The notes under the pieces were generated by a model. It was not told the origin of the DNA, did no database searches, and saw nothing but the letters and a program-made list of their open reading frames with translations. A stretch of 64,000 nt of DNA from DAIDKA01 sp963726995. GTDB lineage: Bacteria > Pseudomonadota > Gammaproteobacteria > Steroidobacterales > Steroidobacteraceae. Shown here piece by piece: positions 17,663-26,622 of the stretch (position 1 is the stretch's first letter; each line of letters opens with the position of its first letter). The stretch covers positions 186,001-250,000 of the forward strand of contig CAVSEP010000006.1 in the NCBI GenBank assembly GCA_963726995.1, read 5' to 3'. The position numbers and the translations under genes are program-made.

Positions 17663-17751
17663 GTCCTGGGGTGAACGACGGCGCGATTATACCGGAACGC
17701 TGCGACCCCGGACTCGCCAGGGAAAGCCGCGGGCGGGGCCGCGGCCGAAGG

Positions 17752-18861
17752 TCACAGCACCATCAGATCCTCGCCGACGACCACTTCCCCGGCGAAGCCC
17801 TGCCGCACTCCGTTGATGAAGTCGCTGACCGGATAGGCCAGGCCGCCGACCTTGGGACCGGCCAGCTGGTGATTGAGCACCACCATCTTGACGTTGGCTT
17901 CGCTGGCCATGCGTGCCACGTCGGCCGGGGATGCGTGGGTTTCGGCCACGTGGCGGAAGACGTTGTTGGGATTGCCCGCCGCCGCGGCCGCCTTCGCCCG
18001 TTCCTCCATCTGCGCGAGCACCCTGGCATCCGCAACCTCGCACACGAGCACGTCCGCACCGCGGGCCAGGTTGGCAACATTCGCCGAGTACGCCGTGTCT
18101 CCCGCGAAGACGATCGAACGATCCTTGGTGTCCAGCCGCAGCGCGATGCTGCGATGAGGCATCCTGGCCTTGGAGCGCGCCGGATAGTGGGTGTTCTCGA
18201 TGGCGGTCACGGTGACCTTGTCGTCCTTGAATACCGGAACGGGAGTATTCGCCGCGGCAATGTCGTGCCCGTGGAACTGGGCATCCACATCCACCGCCCG
18301 TCCCTCATCGGCGGTGCGGATCTCGGCATTGTCATGGATCACGGCCACGCAAGCGGCAATCAGTCGGCTGGTCCCATAAGGTCCATATGCGTCCGTTGCC
18401 GTGGTCTTGCCGTTGGTCCACTGGAAGGTCATCAGTGCCGGCACATCGCCCGTGTGATCATCGTGCAGGTGCGTGAAGAAGATGGTGCTGACCTGCAGAT
18501 ATCCGACGTTGCTGGCGACCAGCTGCCGCAGCGTTCCATAGCCGCAATCGATGAGATAGGGTCGGCCGTCCACCACGACGGCGCTGCCGGTCTGCCCGCG
18601 CGTGAGGTCGATGCCCGGTCCGGCACGGGTGCCCAGCAGCACCAGCCACGTTCCGGGCTTAGGGCCCCGTTGCGCCGACACCGCGGCGGTGGCGATGCCG
18701 CCGGTGGCGTCCTGCGCCCGTACCGTGCCGGAAATCGCCGCCGGTACCAGCGTCACGGCAGTCAATGCCAGCGCCTGGTTCAGGACGTTTCGCCGCGTCA
18801 CCGACACCGGCTTGGCGCCTGACCAATCGCCCTCGGATCCAGTTCGCTTGCTGCCTGACAT
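17752..18861 (-). CDS. Tat-exported metallo-beta-lactamase-fold hydrolase
   Basis: The 369-aa protein starts at the ATG after a GGAGG site at 18861. It has a Tat-like leader (VTRRNVLNQALAL) and an Ala/Gln cleavage region near VRAQD. The metal-binding motif THLHDDHTGD, the later FAGDTAYS and the C-terminal VLNHQL identify an MBL hydrolase of the RNase Z/arylsulfatase-like branch. The substrate is unknown. It lies downstream of, and in the same direction as, a large TonB-dependent receptor with a 93-bp gap, so it may process what the receptor imports. Confidence 0.85.
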   Translation of the reverse strand: MSGSKRTGSEGDWSGAKPVSVTRRNVLNQALALTAVTLVPAAISGTVRAQDATGGIATAAVSAQRGPKPGTWLVLLGTRAGPGIDLTRGQTGSAVVVDGRPYLIDCGYGTLRQLVASNVGYLQVSTIFFTHLHDDHTGDVPALMTFQWTNGKTTATDAYGPYGTSRLIAACVAVIHDNAEIRTADEGRAVDVDAQFHGHDIAAANTPVPVFKDDKVTVTAIENTHYPARSKARMPHRSIALRLDTKDRSIVFAGDTAYSANVANLARGADVLVCEVADARVLAQMEERAKAAAAAGNPNNVFRHVAETHASPADVARMASEANVKMVVLNHQLAGPKVGGLAYPVSDFINGVRQGFAGEVVVGEDLMVL

Positions 18862-18954
18862 GAGGTCCTCCGGGTACATGGGCCTGTGGGTACGCGGCAT
18901 CGGGCCGGGACGACTCGGCCCGCCGCTTATTCTGCGCGAAGACTACCCTTCAGG

Positions 18955-21900
18955 TCACAACTGCAGCTTCAGACCCACCGTGAACCGTCGTCCCAGCACA
19001 TCGTACATGGTCTGGTTGGTCTGGATAGGTGCGCTGCCTAGGCCATTGTAGCCGGGCACGAGAGGCGGGGCCTTGTCGAAAATGTTGTTGACCACGCCGT
19101 AAAGCTGCACGGTGCTGGAGCCCACGGGAATGTCGTAGGACACCCGCATGTCGAAGTAGGTGACCGACGGCACGTGATTCTTGGCGACGTCCCAGCCATT
19201 GAGATTGTAGGTCGCGCTCAATTTGCCCCCATCGATGAAGCGGCCCTCGAAGAAGGTGGTGAAGGGCCCGTTGGCGTACTGGACGTACGTCGTCAGTTTC
19301 CACTTCGGCAGCATCGACAGACCCACATCGCCCGCGAACTCGGTCTCCACACCATTCGAGCTGGTAGTGGTGTTCGACATCATGTCACTGGCGAAAGCCC
19401 GCACCGAAACCGATTCGGCACCGCCACCCAGCAGGTGAATCCCGTGCGTGTAGCCGCCCTCGAAGTCGATGCCCCGTACCGCGGCCTTGGCGATGTTCTG
19501 ATAGGTCTGGTTGACGATGAAAATCGTGCCGTCGGGGTTGCGACTGATGTTGGCGCACTGGTCGGTGATGTGCTGCTGGTAGCAGGCACTGACGATCTGC
19601 TGGGCCGTATAGGCCTGGATGGCGTTCTGCAGCGATGTATCGAACCAGTCGACCGAGAGGTCCGCCCCGGGCAGCCACTGCGGATTGAACACCATGCCGG
19701 CCGTGACGGTATTGGCCGTTTCCGGTTTCACCGCGGGATTGCCTCCCTGCACGATCGTGATGGTCTCGGTCGGATTGCCCGCCGTGCCGTAGTCGATGAC
19801 GGAGGCTGCTCCGCCGGTCCGGTCGAAGCGCTCGTCCAGGTTGGCCGCACGCACGTCGCGCGAATAGGTAGCGCGCAGGCGCAGGCCCGGGATCAGCTGG
19901 TCATCCAACCCCATCTTGTAGGCCAGGATGGAGCCGCTGCCGCTGTAGTCGGCCCAACGGACGGCGCCGTTGAAGTTGAACTGCTGCAGCAGGAACTTGT
20001 TCGCCACCAGCGGCACTTCGGTCTCCGCGAACACTTCCTTCACGTCGAATTCACCCTTCACGAACGGGACCTTCGAGAACTGGGTATCCACGGAGTTGTT
20101 GGCGGCCCCGGGGGGCGTGCCGCGAATGCCCAGCGCCGCATTGTTCGCGGGCACGGGCAGGACGAAGGGGCTGGTGGAAGGATTGCCCTGGGCGTCGAAC
20201 ACCACCTGGTTCAGGGCTTCGCGCCGATAGGTGGCGCCGATCGCCATGGAATCAGCCCCCGCGCCCCATCCCTTGAAGATGTCCCCTGAAGCGACGAACT
20301 CGCCGTTGCTCTGCTGGATATCCACGTCGCGGACCTTGTCCGGTCCGCTGACGTAGCTGAAAGGCGCCGGCGAACCGGTCGGAAAATACGGAGTCGTGGT
20401 CACGGAGATGCCGGGATCGTAGCCGGTCACCCAATCGATCGCGGCCGGCGAGGCATTGCCGCGGCCGAACAGGTTCAGCGGCACGCAGTTGGGATACTGG
20501 CCCGAAACCACGGTGACGTTGCACTGTATCTGGCCGGTAGTGGGATTCTTCACGGCATCCAGCGCCATGAAGATGCGGTCGATGCGGATGCCGCCGATCT
20601 GGCGCGCATCAAGACTGGTCTCACCGAACTGGTAGTACCCGTCCACCGACCAGTCCTTGAAGAAGCCGCCCGGAACCTTCGATTTGAAACCGACGGTTCC
20701 GGAGCGCACCTTGGTGTCGTTCTCGACATAGGCATTGTCCGCGATGTCGAGGCTGTCGCCGATTCTGCCGAAGGTGAACGAGGCGATGTTGTTGGTCGCC
20801 ATCGCCTGACTGAGGCTCGGCGGCAGGTAGGCATTGTTGGCGTAGATGGTGATCGGCTGGTTGCTGCCGCTGGAGAACAGGCCGCCGCTGTTGGTCGTCT
20901 TCACCATTTCATCGGCATAGATTCCCTGGAAGTAGACGTTGATGTGTTCCGTCACGTCCGAATCTAGATAGGCGAAGAAGCTGGTGCGACTGGACTGCGG
21001 CTCGACATCGGGCCGGTCGGAATTGTTGTCGGTGCCGCTGCCCCCGCCGAGCGTCGACTGGGCATTGGTGGACGTAGAGACCTGGGAGCCCGGAACGAAC
21101 GGGCTTAGGGTACCGTCGCTGTTGAAGATGCTGCGCCCGAAGGATGCCGGCACCGTATTTCCCGGCGTGGCCTGCCAGGCGGTGATGATGCCGTCATACG
21201 AGGCATTGAGCGAGCTCACCATCGGTGCCGGATAGAAGCGCGGATTGGACTGGCTGTTGCCTGCGCCGGCAGCCGTGCTCTGCAGCAGGCCCCAGCTCTG
21301 GTACCAGTCCCGACCCTTCCAGGTATAGATGGGGTTCTCGCCGTAGTGCTCGCCCGAGAGGATGATGTGCGTGTTCTCACCCAGGGTGCGGCCGTAGGTC
21401 GCCGAGACTTCCGCATTCTTGTTGTCACCGCGACTGGTCTGCCCGTCCTGGACGGTTGCCTTGAAGCCGTTGAACTTGGTGTCCAGGATGAAATTGACGA
21501 CACCCGCGACCGCATCGGTGCCGTAGGCCGCGCTGGCGCCGCCGGTGACCGTATCCACGCGCTTGATGACCGACTGCGGAAACAGATTGATGTCCGGGCC
21601 GCCGTACAGAGTCGAGTCCACCATGCGCCGGCCGTCCAGCAGCGTCAGCGTGCGCTTGGTTCCCAGCCCTCTCAGGGCGAGCGAACCACCGCCCGGTGAG
21701 GTGAAGAAGCCGTTGGCACCGGTATTGAAGTTGCTGGTGGTGGCGCTGCCATAGAACTGGGGGAGCTCGATCAGGGCATTGATGATCGTGGTGGGTGCCA
21801 TCGACGTGAGCTCATCGAGCGTCACCGACGTGACCGGGGTCGGGGTCGTCATGCCGATGTGCTGGATTCTGGTACCGGTGACCTCCACTTCCTGCAGCGG

Positions 21901-21984
21901 CTGATCCGGCGTATCCGCGGCCCGCGCCTGCATGGCTGCCGCGACCGCCGCGCACACGTAGACGGAAATGACTCTCTTGTTCAT
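18955..21984 (-). CDS. TonB-dependent receptor
   Basis: This 1009-aa outer-membrane receptor has a signal peptide (MNKRVISVYVCAAVAAAMQA, cut near ARA-AD) and a plug domain starting at LQEVEVTGTRI. The GLGTKRTLTLLDGRR and GGASAAYGTDAVAGVVNFIL plug motifs are of the Caulobacter-type/oar-like group. A long beta-barrel follows, ending in RFTVGLKLQL. Such receptors take up glycans, lipids or siderophores. No TonB, ExbB or ExbD gene is in the window. An inverted repeat lies 60-87 bp upstream of the ATG. Confidence 0.93.
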   Translation of the reverse strand: MNKRVISVYVCAAVAAAMQARAADTPDQPLQEVEVTGTRIQHIGMTTPTPVTSVTLDELTSMAPTTIINALIELPQFYGSATTSNFNTGANGFFTSPGGGSLALRGLGTKRTLTLLDGRRMVDSTLYGGPDINLFPQSVIKRVDTVTGGASAAYGTDAVAGVVNFILDTKFNGFKATVQDGQTSRGDNKNAEVSATYGRTLGENTHIILSGEHYGENPIYTWKGRDWYQSWGLLQSTAAGAGNSQSNPRFYPAPMVSSLNASYDGIITAWQATPGNTVPASFGRSIFNSDGTLSPFVPGSQVSTSTNAQSTLGGGSGTDNNSDRPDVEPQSSRTSFFAYLDSDVTEHINVYFQGIYADEMVKTTNSGGLFSSGSNQPITIYANNAYLPPSLSQAMATNNIASFTFGRIGDSLDIADNAYVENDTKVRSGTVGFKSKVPGGFFKDWSVDGYYQFGETSLDARQIGGIRIDRIFMALDAVKNPTTGQIQCNVTVVSGQYPNCVPLNLFGRGNASPAAIDWVTGYDPGISVTTTPYFPTGSPAPFSYVSGPDKVRDVDIQQSNGEFVASGDIFKGWGAGADSMAIGATYRREALNQVVFDAQGNPSTSPFVLPVPANNAALGIRGTPPGAANNSVDTQFSKVPFVKGEFDVKEVFAETEVPLVANKFLLQQFNFNGAVRWADYSGSGSILAYKMGLDDQLIPGLRLRATYSRDVRAANLDERFDRTGGAASVIDYGTAGNPTETITIVQGGNPAVKPETANTVTAGMVFNPQWLPGADLSVDWFDTSLQNAIQAYTAQQIVSACYQQHITDQCANISRNPDGTIFIVNQTYQNIAKAAVRGIDFEGGYTHGIHLLGGGAESVSVRAFASDMMSNTTTSSNGVETEFAGDVGLSMLPKWKLTTYVQYANGPFTTFFEGRFIDGGKLSATYNLNGWDVAKNHVPSVTYFDMRVSYDIPVGSSTVQLYGVVNNIFDKAPPLVPGYNGLGSAPIQTNQTMYDVLGRRFTVGLKLQL

Positions 21985-22043
21985 CGAAGCCCCCTGAATT
22001 TGACTCGTTTGGTCTGTGCCAACGTGGATGTCAATCGGTCAAT

Positions 22044-22071
22044 AATCAGAATCAGAACACGGATTCCGATT
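22044..22071. promoter_or_regulatory. Inverted repeat upstream of the TonB-dependent receptor
   Basis: AATCAGAATC (22044-22053) and GATTCCGATT (22062-22071) form a 10-bp inverted repeat with one mismatch and an 8-bp spacer, in the 149-bp gap between the divergently read receptor promoter region and the 3' end of the K+ channel gene. No T-tract follows, so an operator is more likely than a terminator. I see no convincing -10/-35 pair beside it. Confidence 0.35.
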
Positions 22072-22133
22072 TTGAGTCAAGCCTTGCCCGTCCGGGACCC
22101 GTTCAGGCCGCTGTGGAAATGCCGGGTCGGTCC

Positions 22134-23180
22134 CTAGGTGGCTGGTTCGCTGCCCATGAAGATGGCCTGGGCCCCGCCGCGACCGCTGCGCTCGATGATG
22201 ACGACGCCGTCGCCGGGAATCACGCGGGTGGTGGGATCCGGCCGCGGCACGGTGCTGCCATCACGCCGGTTCAGGGCCACGATCAGGAAGGCGCCGTCGG
22301 CCTGGTGCTCGATCTCTCCCACCGTCAGGCGCGCAAAGCGGCTGGTGGGCGCAACCGTCACGACGACCAGGCTCAACCCCAGGTTGTGCAGGTTATGGCC
22401 GAAACCCTGCAGCCGCTCGATGCTGCGGATCATGCGGGCACTGTCGGCGTACAGGATCATCTCGGCGATGCGCTCGGCGCCGATATGCGCGGGCAGCACC
22501 ACCTGGTTCGCGCCGGCATGCAGCAGCTTGCCCTCGGTGGTCGGGGCCTCGCCCCGGGCGATGATCTCGATGTCCTTGTTGAGACTGCGGGCGCTCAAGG
22601 TGATGAATACGTTCGCGGCGTCATCGGGCAGCACGGTCGCGAGGATGCGCGCCCGCGCGATGCCCGCCTCGTTCAGCGTCTGCTCCTCGGTGGCCTCCCC
22701 CTGCACGCACAGGTAGCCCATGCCGCGGGCGTTGGCGATACGGGACTCGTCCCGCTCCACGACCACGAAGCTCTGCCCGGCGGCGGTGAGGTCGCGCGCC
22801 AGCAGTCGCCCGATGCGGCCGAAGCCGCAAATGATCACATGGCCTTTCAGGTGGTCGATCTCGTTTTTCATGCGCTTGAGCCCAAGAAGGTTCTGCAACT
22901 GCGTTGCGGTAAAGAACTGCACGACGGCGCCGGTCAGATAGATCATGCCGGTGCAGCCCAGCACGATCAGCGTGATGGTCAGTGCGCGCAGCCCCGGCGT
23001 GGCGACGGGGTGCACTTCCTCATAGCCCACCGTGAACAGGGTGATGATCACCATGTAGAAGGCGTCCGCCATGTCCCAGCCGGCGATCAGGTAGCCCGCC
23101 GTACCCAGGACCATCACCACCAGGATGTAGGCGACGCCGTTGATCAGCGGCGTCGTGGCAGATTGCTGCGGCAGCTTCAC
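22134..23180 (-). CDS. Ion channel with RCK/TrkA-N domain (potassium channel family)
   Basis: The 348-aa protein starts at a GTG whose GTGA overlaps the stop of the SPOR gene. Two TM helices flank a pore with the selectivity filter TVGYEE. After a linker, a Rossmann RCK domain (HVIICGFGRIGRLLA, then VVVERDESR) and a TrkA-C-like C-terminal region follow. This is the layout of MthK/Kch-type K+ channels gated by nucleotides or cations. Translational coupling to coaX-SPOR appears positional. Confidence 0.88.
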   Translation of the reverse strand: MKLPQQSATTPLINGVAYILVVMVLGTAGYLIAGWDMADAFYMVIITLFTVGYEEVHPVATPGLRALTITLIVLGCTGMIYLTGAVVQFFTATQLQNLLGLKRMKNEIDHLKGHVIICGFGRIGRLLARDLTAAGQSFVVVERDESRIANARGMGYLCVQGEATEEQTLNEAGIARARILATVLPDDAANVFITLSARSLNKDIEIIARGEAPTTEGKLLHAGANQVVLPAHIGAERIAEMILYADSARMIRSIERLQGFGHNLHNLGLSLVVVTVAPTSRFARLTVGEIEHQADGAFLIVALNRRDGSTVPRPDPTTRVIPGDGVVIIERSGRGGAQAIFMGSEPAT

Positions 23181-23902
23181 TTCAGGGGCGCACTCGCGGG
23201 CGCCGGTGCGCTGCTCGAGGGTGCCGGGCAATCGCGGATCTCAAGATGCGCATCGGCATTCGCCGGCGGCAGCAGGCCTTCGGTGGACACGCTCTGACCC
23301 GGGGCCGTCAGGTTGATGTCCACCCAGTACGTGGCCTGCGGCTGGCGCTGCTCGGCGATCTGCGGCGCCAGGCCCAGGTTCTTGACCTGGGTGGCGCGCC
23401 GCTGCGCGCCGGCATGCTCATTGAACAGACCCACCGAGACGCGCCGGGGTTCCTCGTCCGAGGCGGCCGGCATGACGTGGGCATCGACCAGCCCGCTGCC
23501 GCGCAGTTTGCGCAGCAGGCGCGTCGCCGCCGCGTCCGAGGGCACATTGTCCAGATATACCCAGTAGGCGATCAGGTCCGGCCCGGGTTCGGCGCGCTGG
23601 CCCGGCTGGAAACCGCGGCTCTGCAGCAGCGACGAGGCCGCGGCCGCGCTGGTCAGGTCATTGAACGGGCCGACGGTCACGCAGTGCGCGGGCGCCGGGG
23701 CTGCCGGGGCCGGGCCGCGGGCCGCCTCCCTGGCGGCAGTGCCGGCCGGCGCCGCGCCGGGAACCGGTTCGCTGGCCAGGGCCAGCTTGGGCAGATGGGT
23801 GATGTCGCGCGCCGCCAGCGGCTCCACCGGCCGGTCGATCAGCAACGCCCAGGCCGCGAAGGCAAGATTGGCCAGTACCAGCAGGATGATCGGCGTGCGC
23901 AT
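23177..23902 (-). CDS. SPOR domain membrane protein
   Basis: This 241-aa protein has one N-terminal TM helix (residues about 4-22), a Pro/Ala-rich periplasmic linker, and a C-terminal SPOR-like fold seen as paired repeats (CVTVGPFNDLTSAAAASSLL; RRVSVGLFNEHAGAQRRATQV). SPOR domains bind denuded peptidoglycan at division sites. It is the gene 2 bp downstream of coaX, an arrangement common in gammaproteobacteria. Confidence 0.8.
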   Translation of the reverse strand: MRTPIILLVLANLAFAAWALLIDRPVEPLAARDITHLPKLALASEPVPGAAPAGTAAREAARGPAPAAPAPAHCVTVGPFNDLTSAAAASSLLQSRGFQPGQRAEPGPDLIAYWVYLDNVPSDAAATRLLRKLRGSGLVDAHVMPAASDEEPRRVSVGLFNEHAGAQRRATQVKNLGLAPQIAEQRQPQATYWVDINLTAPGQSVSTEGLLPPANADAHLEIRDCPAPSSSAPAPASAPLK

Positions 23903-23904
23903 GA

Positions 23905-24663
23905 CTACTTGAGCGGCAATCCGCAGCGCAGCGCCAGACCGCGCAGCACGAGGTCGGGCACGCTCACGTAGGAGCACTGCAGCAGGGGTTCGACCTGTAC
24001 GGCAGCGCCGCCGGTCAGCAATACCAGCGGCGCCCGCTGCAACACCCGCTGCGCCTCGGCCACGGCGCGATCGACCATGGCGGCCACCGCGTAGCGGGCG
24101 CCCTGCCCGATCGCGGCGCGCGTGTCCTGCGCGAACAGCCCTCGGGTGGCCCATGCGCCGCTGGCGCGCCGGGCAATGCCGGCGGTGTTCCTCAGCACGC
24201 TGCCCACCATGAGTTCCGGACCCGGAGCGATGGCCCCGCCCAGATGCACGCCCAGCGGATCCACCAGATCGACGGTCATGGCCGTGCCGATGTCCACGAC
24301 GCAGGCGCCGCGGGCGCGCGCCATGTGATACCCGGCAATCACCCCCATGAACCGGTCGACGCCCAGGCGCCAGGGCTCCCGGTAGCGCGTCGTGAGGCCG
24401 GCGGCATTGCGGGCGGAGGCGACGAATTCACAGGCGAGTCCCGTCTTGCGGCGGCAGGCCCCGGACAGCAGGCGGTTCAGGCGCGTGCCGGCCACGCTCG
24501 CCGCAACCACACGAGTGATGCCGCGGGTGCTGAACAGCTGCCGTTCCAGGTCGCGCGCGCCGAGGCCGGCGTGCTCCAGGGCCTTCTGCCGGCCGAGCCG
24601 CTCCCCGCGCAGCACCGACCACTTGATGCGGCTATTGCCAATGTCCACCAGCAGTACGCTCAC
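23905..24663 (-). CDS. coaX: Type III pantothenate kinase
   Basis: The 252-aa protein phosphorylates pantothenate in the first step of CoA synthesis. It has the type III ATP-binding motifs LLVDIGNSRIKW at the N-terminus and CVVDIGTAMTVDLVD (about residues 120-134), plus LGGAIAPGPELM and GARYAVAAMVDR. The start codon is GTG. It follows birA with a 10-bp gap and precedes a SPOR gene, as in many proteobacteria. Confidence 0.95.
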   Translation of the reverse strand: MSVLLVDIGNSRIKWSVLRGERLGRQKALEHAGLGARDLERQLFSTRGITRVVAASVAGTRLNRLLSGACRRKTGLACEFVASARNAAGLTTRYREPWRLGVDRFMGVIAGYHMARARGACVVDIGTAMTVDLVDPLGVHLGGAIAPGPELMVGSVLRNTAGIARRASGAWATRGLFAQDTRAAIGQGARYAVAAMVDRAVAEAQRVLQRAPLVLLTGGAAVQVEPLLQCSYVSVPDLVLRGLALRCGLPLK

Positions 24664-24673
24664 CGGCTGTCCC

Positions 24674-25690
24674 TCAACTTTCCGCCCGCACGGTCACGTC
24701 CCCAGAAACAAAGCGGAGCAGTCCCTTCGGCGTTTCCACCAGCAGCGCGCCGTCCAGGTCGATGCCGCGCGCCGTGCCCCGGGTGGTGTCCTGCACGGTG
24801 GTGACATTCACCGCCCGGCCGCGCAGCGCATCGGCACGCTGCCACTCGTCCCGGAACGGCTTCAGACCTTCCTGCTCGAACACGGTGAGACCCCGGATCA
24901 GGCACTGTATCAGGCTTGCCACGACCTGATTGCGATCCAGGGGCGAGACGCCCAGGGACTTCAGGTCGCAGGCGTCGGTGCCGGTCGCGCCGATCCGCGT
25001 CCGTGCCGACTCATCCAGCGCCACGTTCAGACCCATGCCGATGACGACGAAGCTCGGCCCGCCCGCCTCGGCGCGCATGTCGATCAGAATGCCGCCCACC
25101 TTGCGCGACTCGCACAGCAGGTCATTCGGCCATTTCAGCTGCAGCGGCACGCGGGCCTGCAAGGATTGCGGCAGGTGCTCGCGCAAGGCCCGCAGTGCGC
25201 ACACTCCCACCACCAGGCCGAGCGATCCCATGTCGCGCGGCATCTGCCCGAAGGTCCAACCCACCGACAGACACAGCGCGCCCCCGGGGGTGGCCATCCA
25301 GGAGCGCCCGCGTCGTCCGCGACCGGCGCTTTGTACCTCCGCCAGCAGCACGTCGCAACGACCCGGCGGCAGATCCGCGCGCTCAAAAAGCCTCGAGTTG
25401 GTGGAATCCAGCCGCCAGGCCACCTCGATGTGCCGCAGCCGCTTCTGCGCCGGTTCGTCCAGCCCCTCGCGGATGCGCGCCACCGTCAGCGGTGCAGTCG
25501 GCACCGCCAGTCGGTAGCCGCGGTTGCGCACCGCGTGCACGCCCACGCCCAGCTCCTTGAGTACCCCGACGGCCTTCCACACGGCATTGCGGCTGACGCC
25601 CAGCTGCGTGGCCAGTGCGGCGCCGGAGTGAAAACCGCCCGGCCCCAGCATCCGGAACACCCGTGCAGCGAGCGGCTGTGCATTGTCCAT
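24674..25690 (-). CDS. birA: Biotin-protein ligase and biotin operon repressor BirA
   Basis: The bifunctional BirA is 338 aa. The N-terminal winged helix (SGAALATQLGVSRNAVWKAVGVLKELG) binds DNA. The central catalytic domain carries GRGRRGRSW, the biotinyl-AMP loop, and KWPNDLL. The C-terminal SH3-like domain contains RGIDLDGALLV. It biotinylates acetyl-CoA carboxylase and can repress biotin genes; bioA is elsewhere in this window. The ATG at 25690 shares its A with the stop of the upstream ctlX-like gene. Confidence 0.95.
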   Translation of the reverse strand: MDNAQPLAARVFRMLGPGGFHSGAALATQLGVSRNAVWKAVGVLKELGVGVHAVRNRGYRLAVPTAPLTVARIREGLDEPAQKRLRHIEVAWRLDSTNSRLFERADLPPGRCDVLLAEVQSAGRGRRGRSWMATPGGALCLSVGWTFGQMPRDMGSLGLVVGVCALRALREHLPQSLQARVPLQLKWPNDLLCESRKVGGILIDMRAEAGGPSFVVIGMGLNVALDESARTRIGATGTDACDLKSLGVSPLDRNQVVASLIQCLIRGLTVFEQEGLKPFRDEWQRADALRGRAVNVTTVQDTTRGTARGIDLDGALLVETPKGLLRFVSGDVTVRAES

Positions 25691-26622
25691 CACGGCGGCG
25701 AGAATACCTCAGCCAGCATGCACCGCACGCTGCCTCCGCCCAGGCGCTCGATGGTGGGGATCTCCAAGGGCAGCAGCACATCGGTACCGGCTGCCAGCCG
25801 GCCTCGCGCGGCCTGCGGCAGGCAGCGCTCGGCCCGGGCCGACAGCGCATACACCCGCCGATCACCGGCGCCGCGCAGTTCCAGCAGGTTGCCGCCAAAG
25901 GCGGCGACGGCCGCCCGGTCGATGGCGATGATCTCGCGCCCACCCTCCGCCAGTGCGCCCAGCACCCGTTCCCGATCCTGTGGCGCGATGGCATCCGCGG
26001 CGACCACCGCCACCCGGGCGCCGATGCTCAGCATCACGTTGGTGTGATAGTACGGCGCGCCCGCGGCATCCACGGCACCGAACAGGACCGGCTGGTAGCC
26101 AAGGCTGTCGGCCCAGTGCCGCACCAGCGTCCCGTCCGTGCGGGATGAGCGGCAGGCGAACGCCAGGCGCCCCACATGATCCAGCACCAGCGAGCCCGTG
26201 CCCTCCAGGTACCGGCCCTGGGCCTCGAAGCCGGACAGATCCAGCACGCGGGCAATGCGGTAACCGCACTGCGCGGCGACCGACTCGAGTATGTCGCGCC
26301 GCCGTTCCAGACGCCGGTTGGCGGCCTCCATGGGATACAGGACCACGGTGCCGTCGTCGTGCCAGCTCACCCAGTTGTTCGGGAACACCGCATCGGGCTT
26401 CGGCGGTAGCGGCTCATCCTCCACCACGCACACCCGTACCCCGGCCCCGCGCAGCGCCAGGACGGCCGCATCGAACTCGGCCAGCGCCAGCGCCGCGGCG
26501 CCCCGCGAGTCCGGGGCGCGGGCCGCCTGCATGCGATTGCTGGCGGCGGTCTGCGGGTTGTAATCGAAGGCGGCCGGCCGGATCATCATCACTGCCGCAG
26601 CGCACTGTGTTCTGGATTCCAT
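25690..26622 (-). CDS. ctlX: Arginine deiminase-related protein (CtlX/DDAH-like)
   Basis: The 310-aa pentein-fold enzyme has VMMIRPAAFDYNPQTAASN near the N-terminus, FPNNWVSWHDDGTVVLYPM, a His in PYYHTNVMLS and a C-terminal Cys in GGGSVRCMLAE. These make up the Cys-His-acid centre of guanidino-modifying enzymes. Relatives called CtlX hydrolyse citrulline. Its start codon overlaps that of the divergent exonuclease gene (CATG at 26620-26623), so there is no intergenic DNA. The alternative start is ATG 26589. Confidence 0.82.
   Translation of the reverse strand: MESRTQCAAAVMMIRPAAFDYNPQTAASNRMQAARAPDSRGAAALALAEFDAAVLALRGAGVRVCVVEDEPLPPKPDAVFPNNWVSWHDDGTVVLYPMEAANRRLERRRDILESVAAQCGYRIARVLDLSGFEAQGRYLEGTGSLVLDHVGRLAFACRSSRTDGTLVRHWADSLGYQPVLFGAVDAAGAPYYHTNVMLSIGARVAVVAADAIAPQDRERVLGALAEGGREIIAIDRAAVAAFGGNLLELRGAGDRRVYALSARAERCLPQAARGRLAAGTDVLLPLEIPTIERLGGGSVRCMLAEVFSPP

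Noticed and set aside
22113..26047. Long plus-strand frames of 394 and 551 aa
   Set aside because: They are antisense to the K+ channel, coaX, birA and ctlX genes, all of which show family motifs; the plus frames show none.
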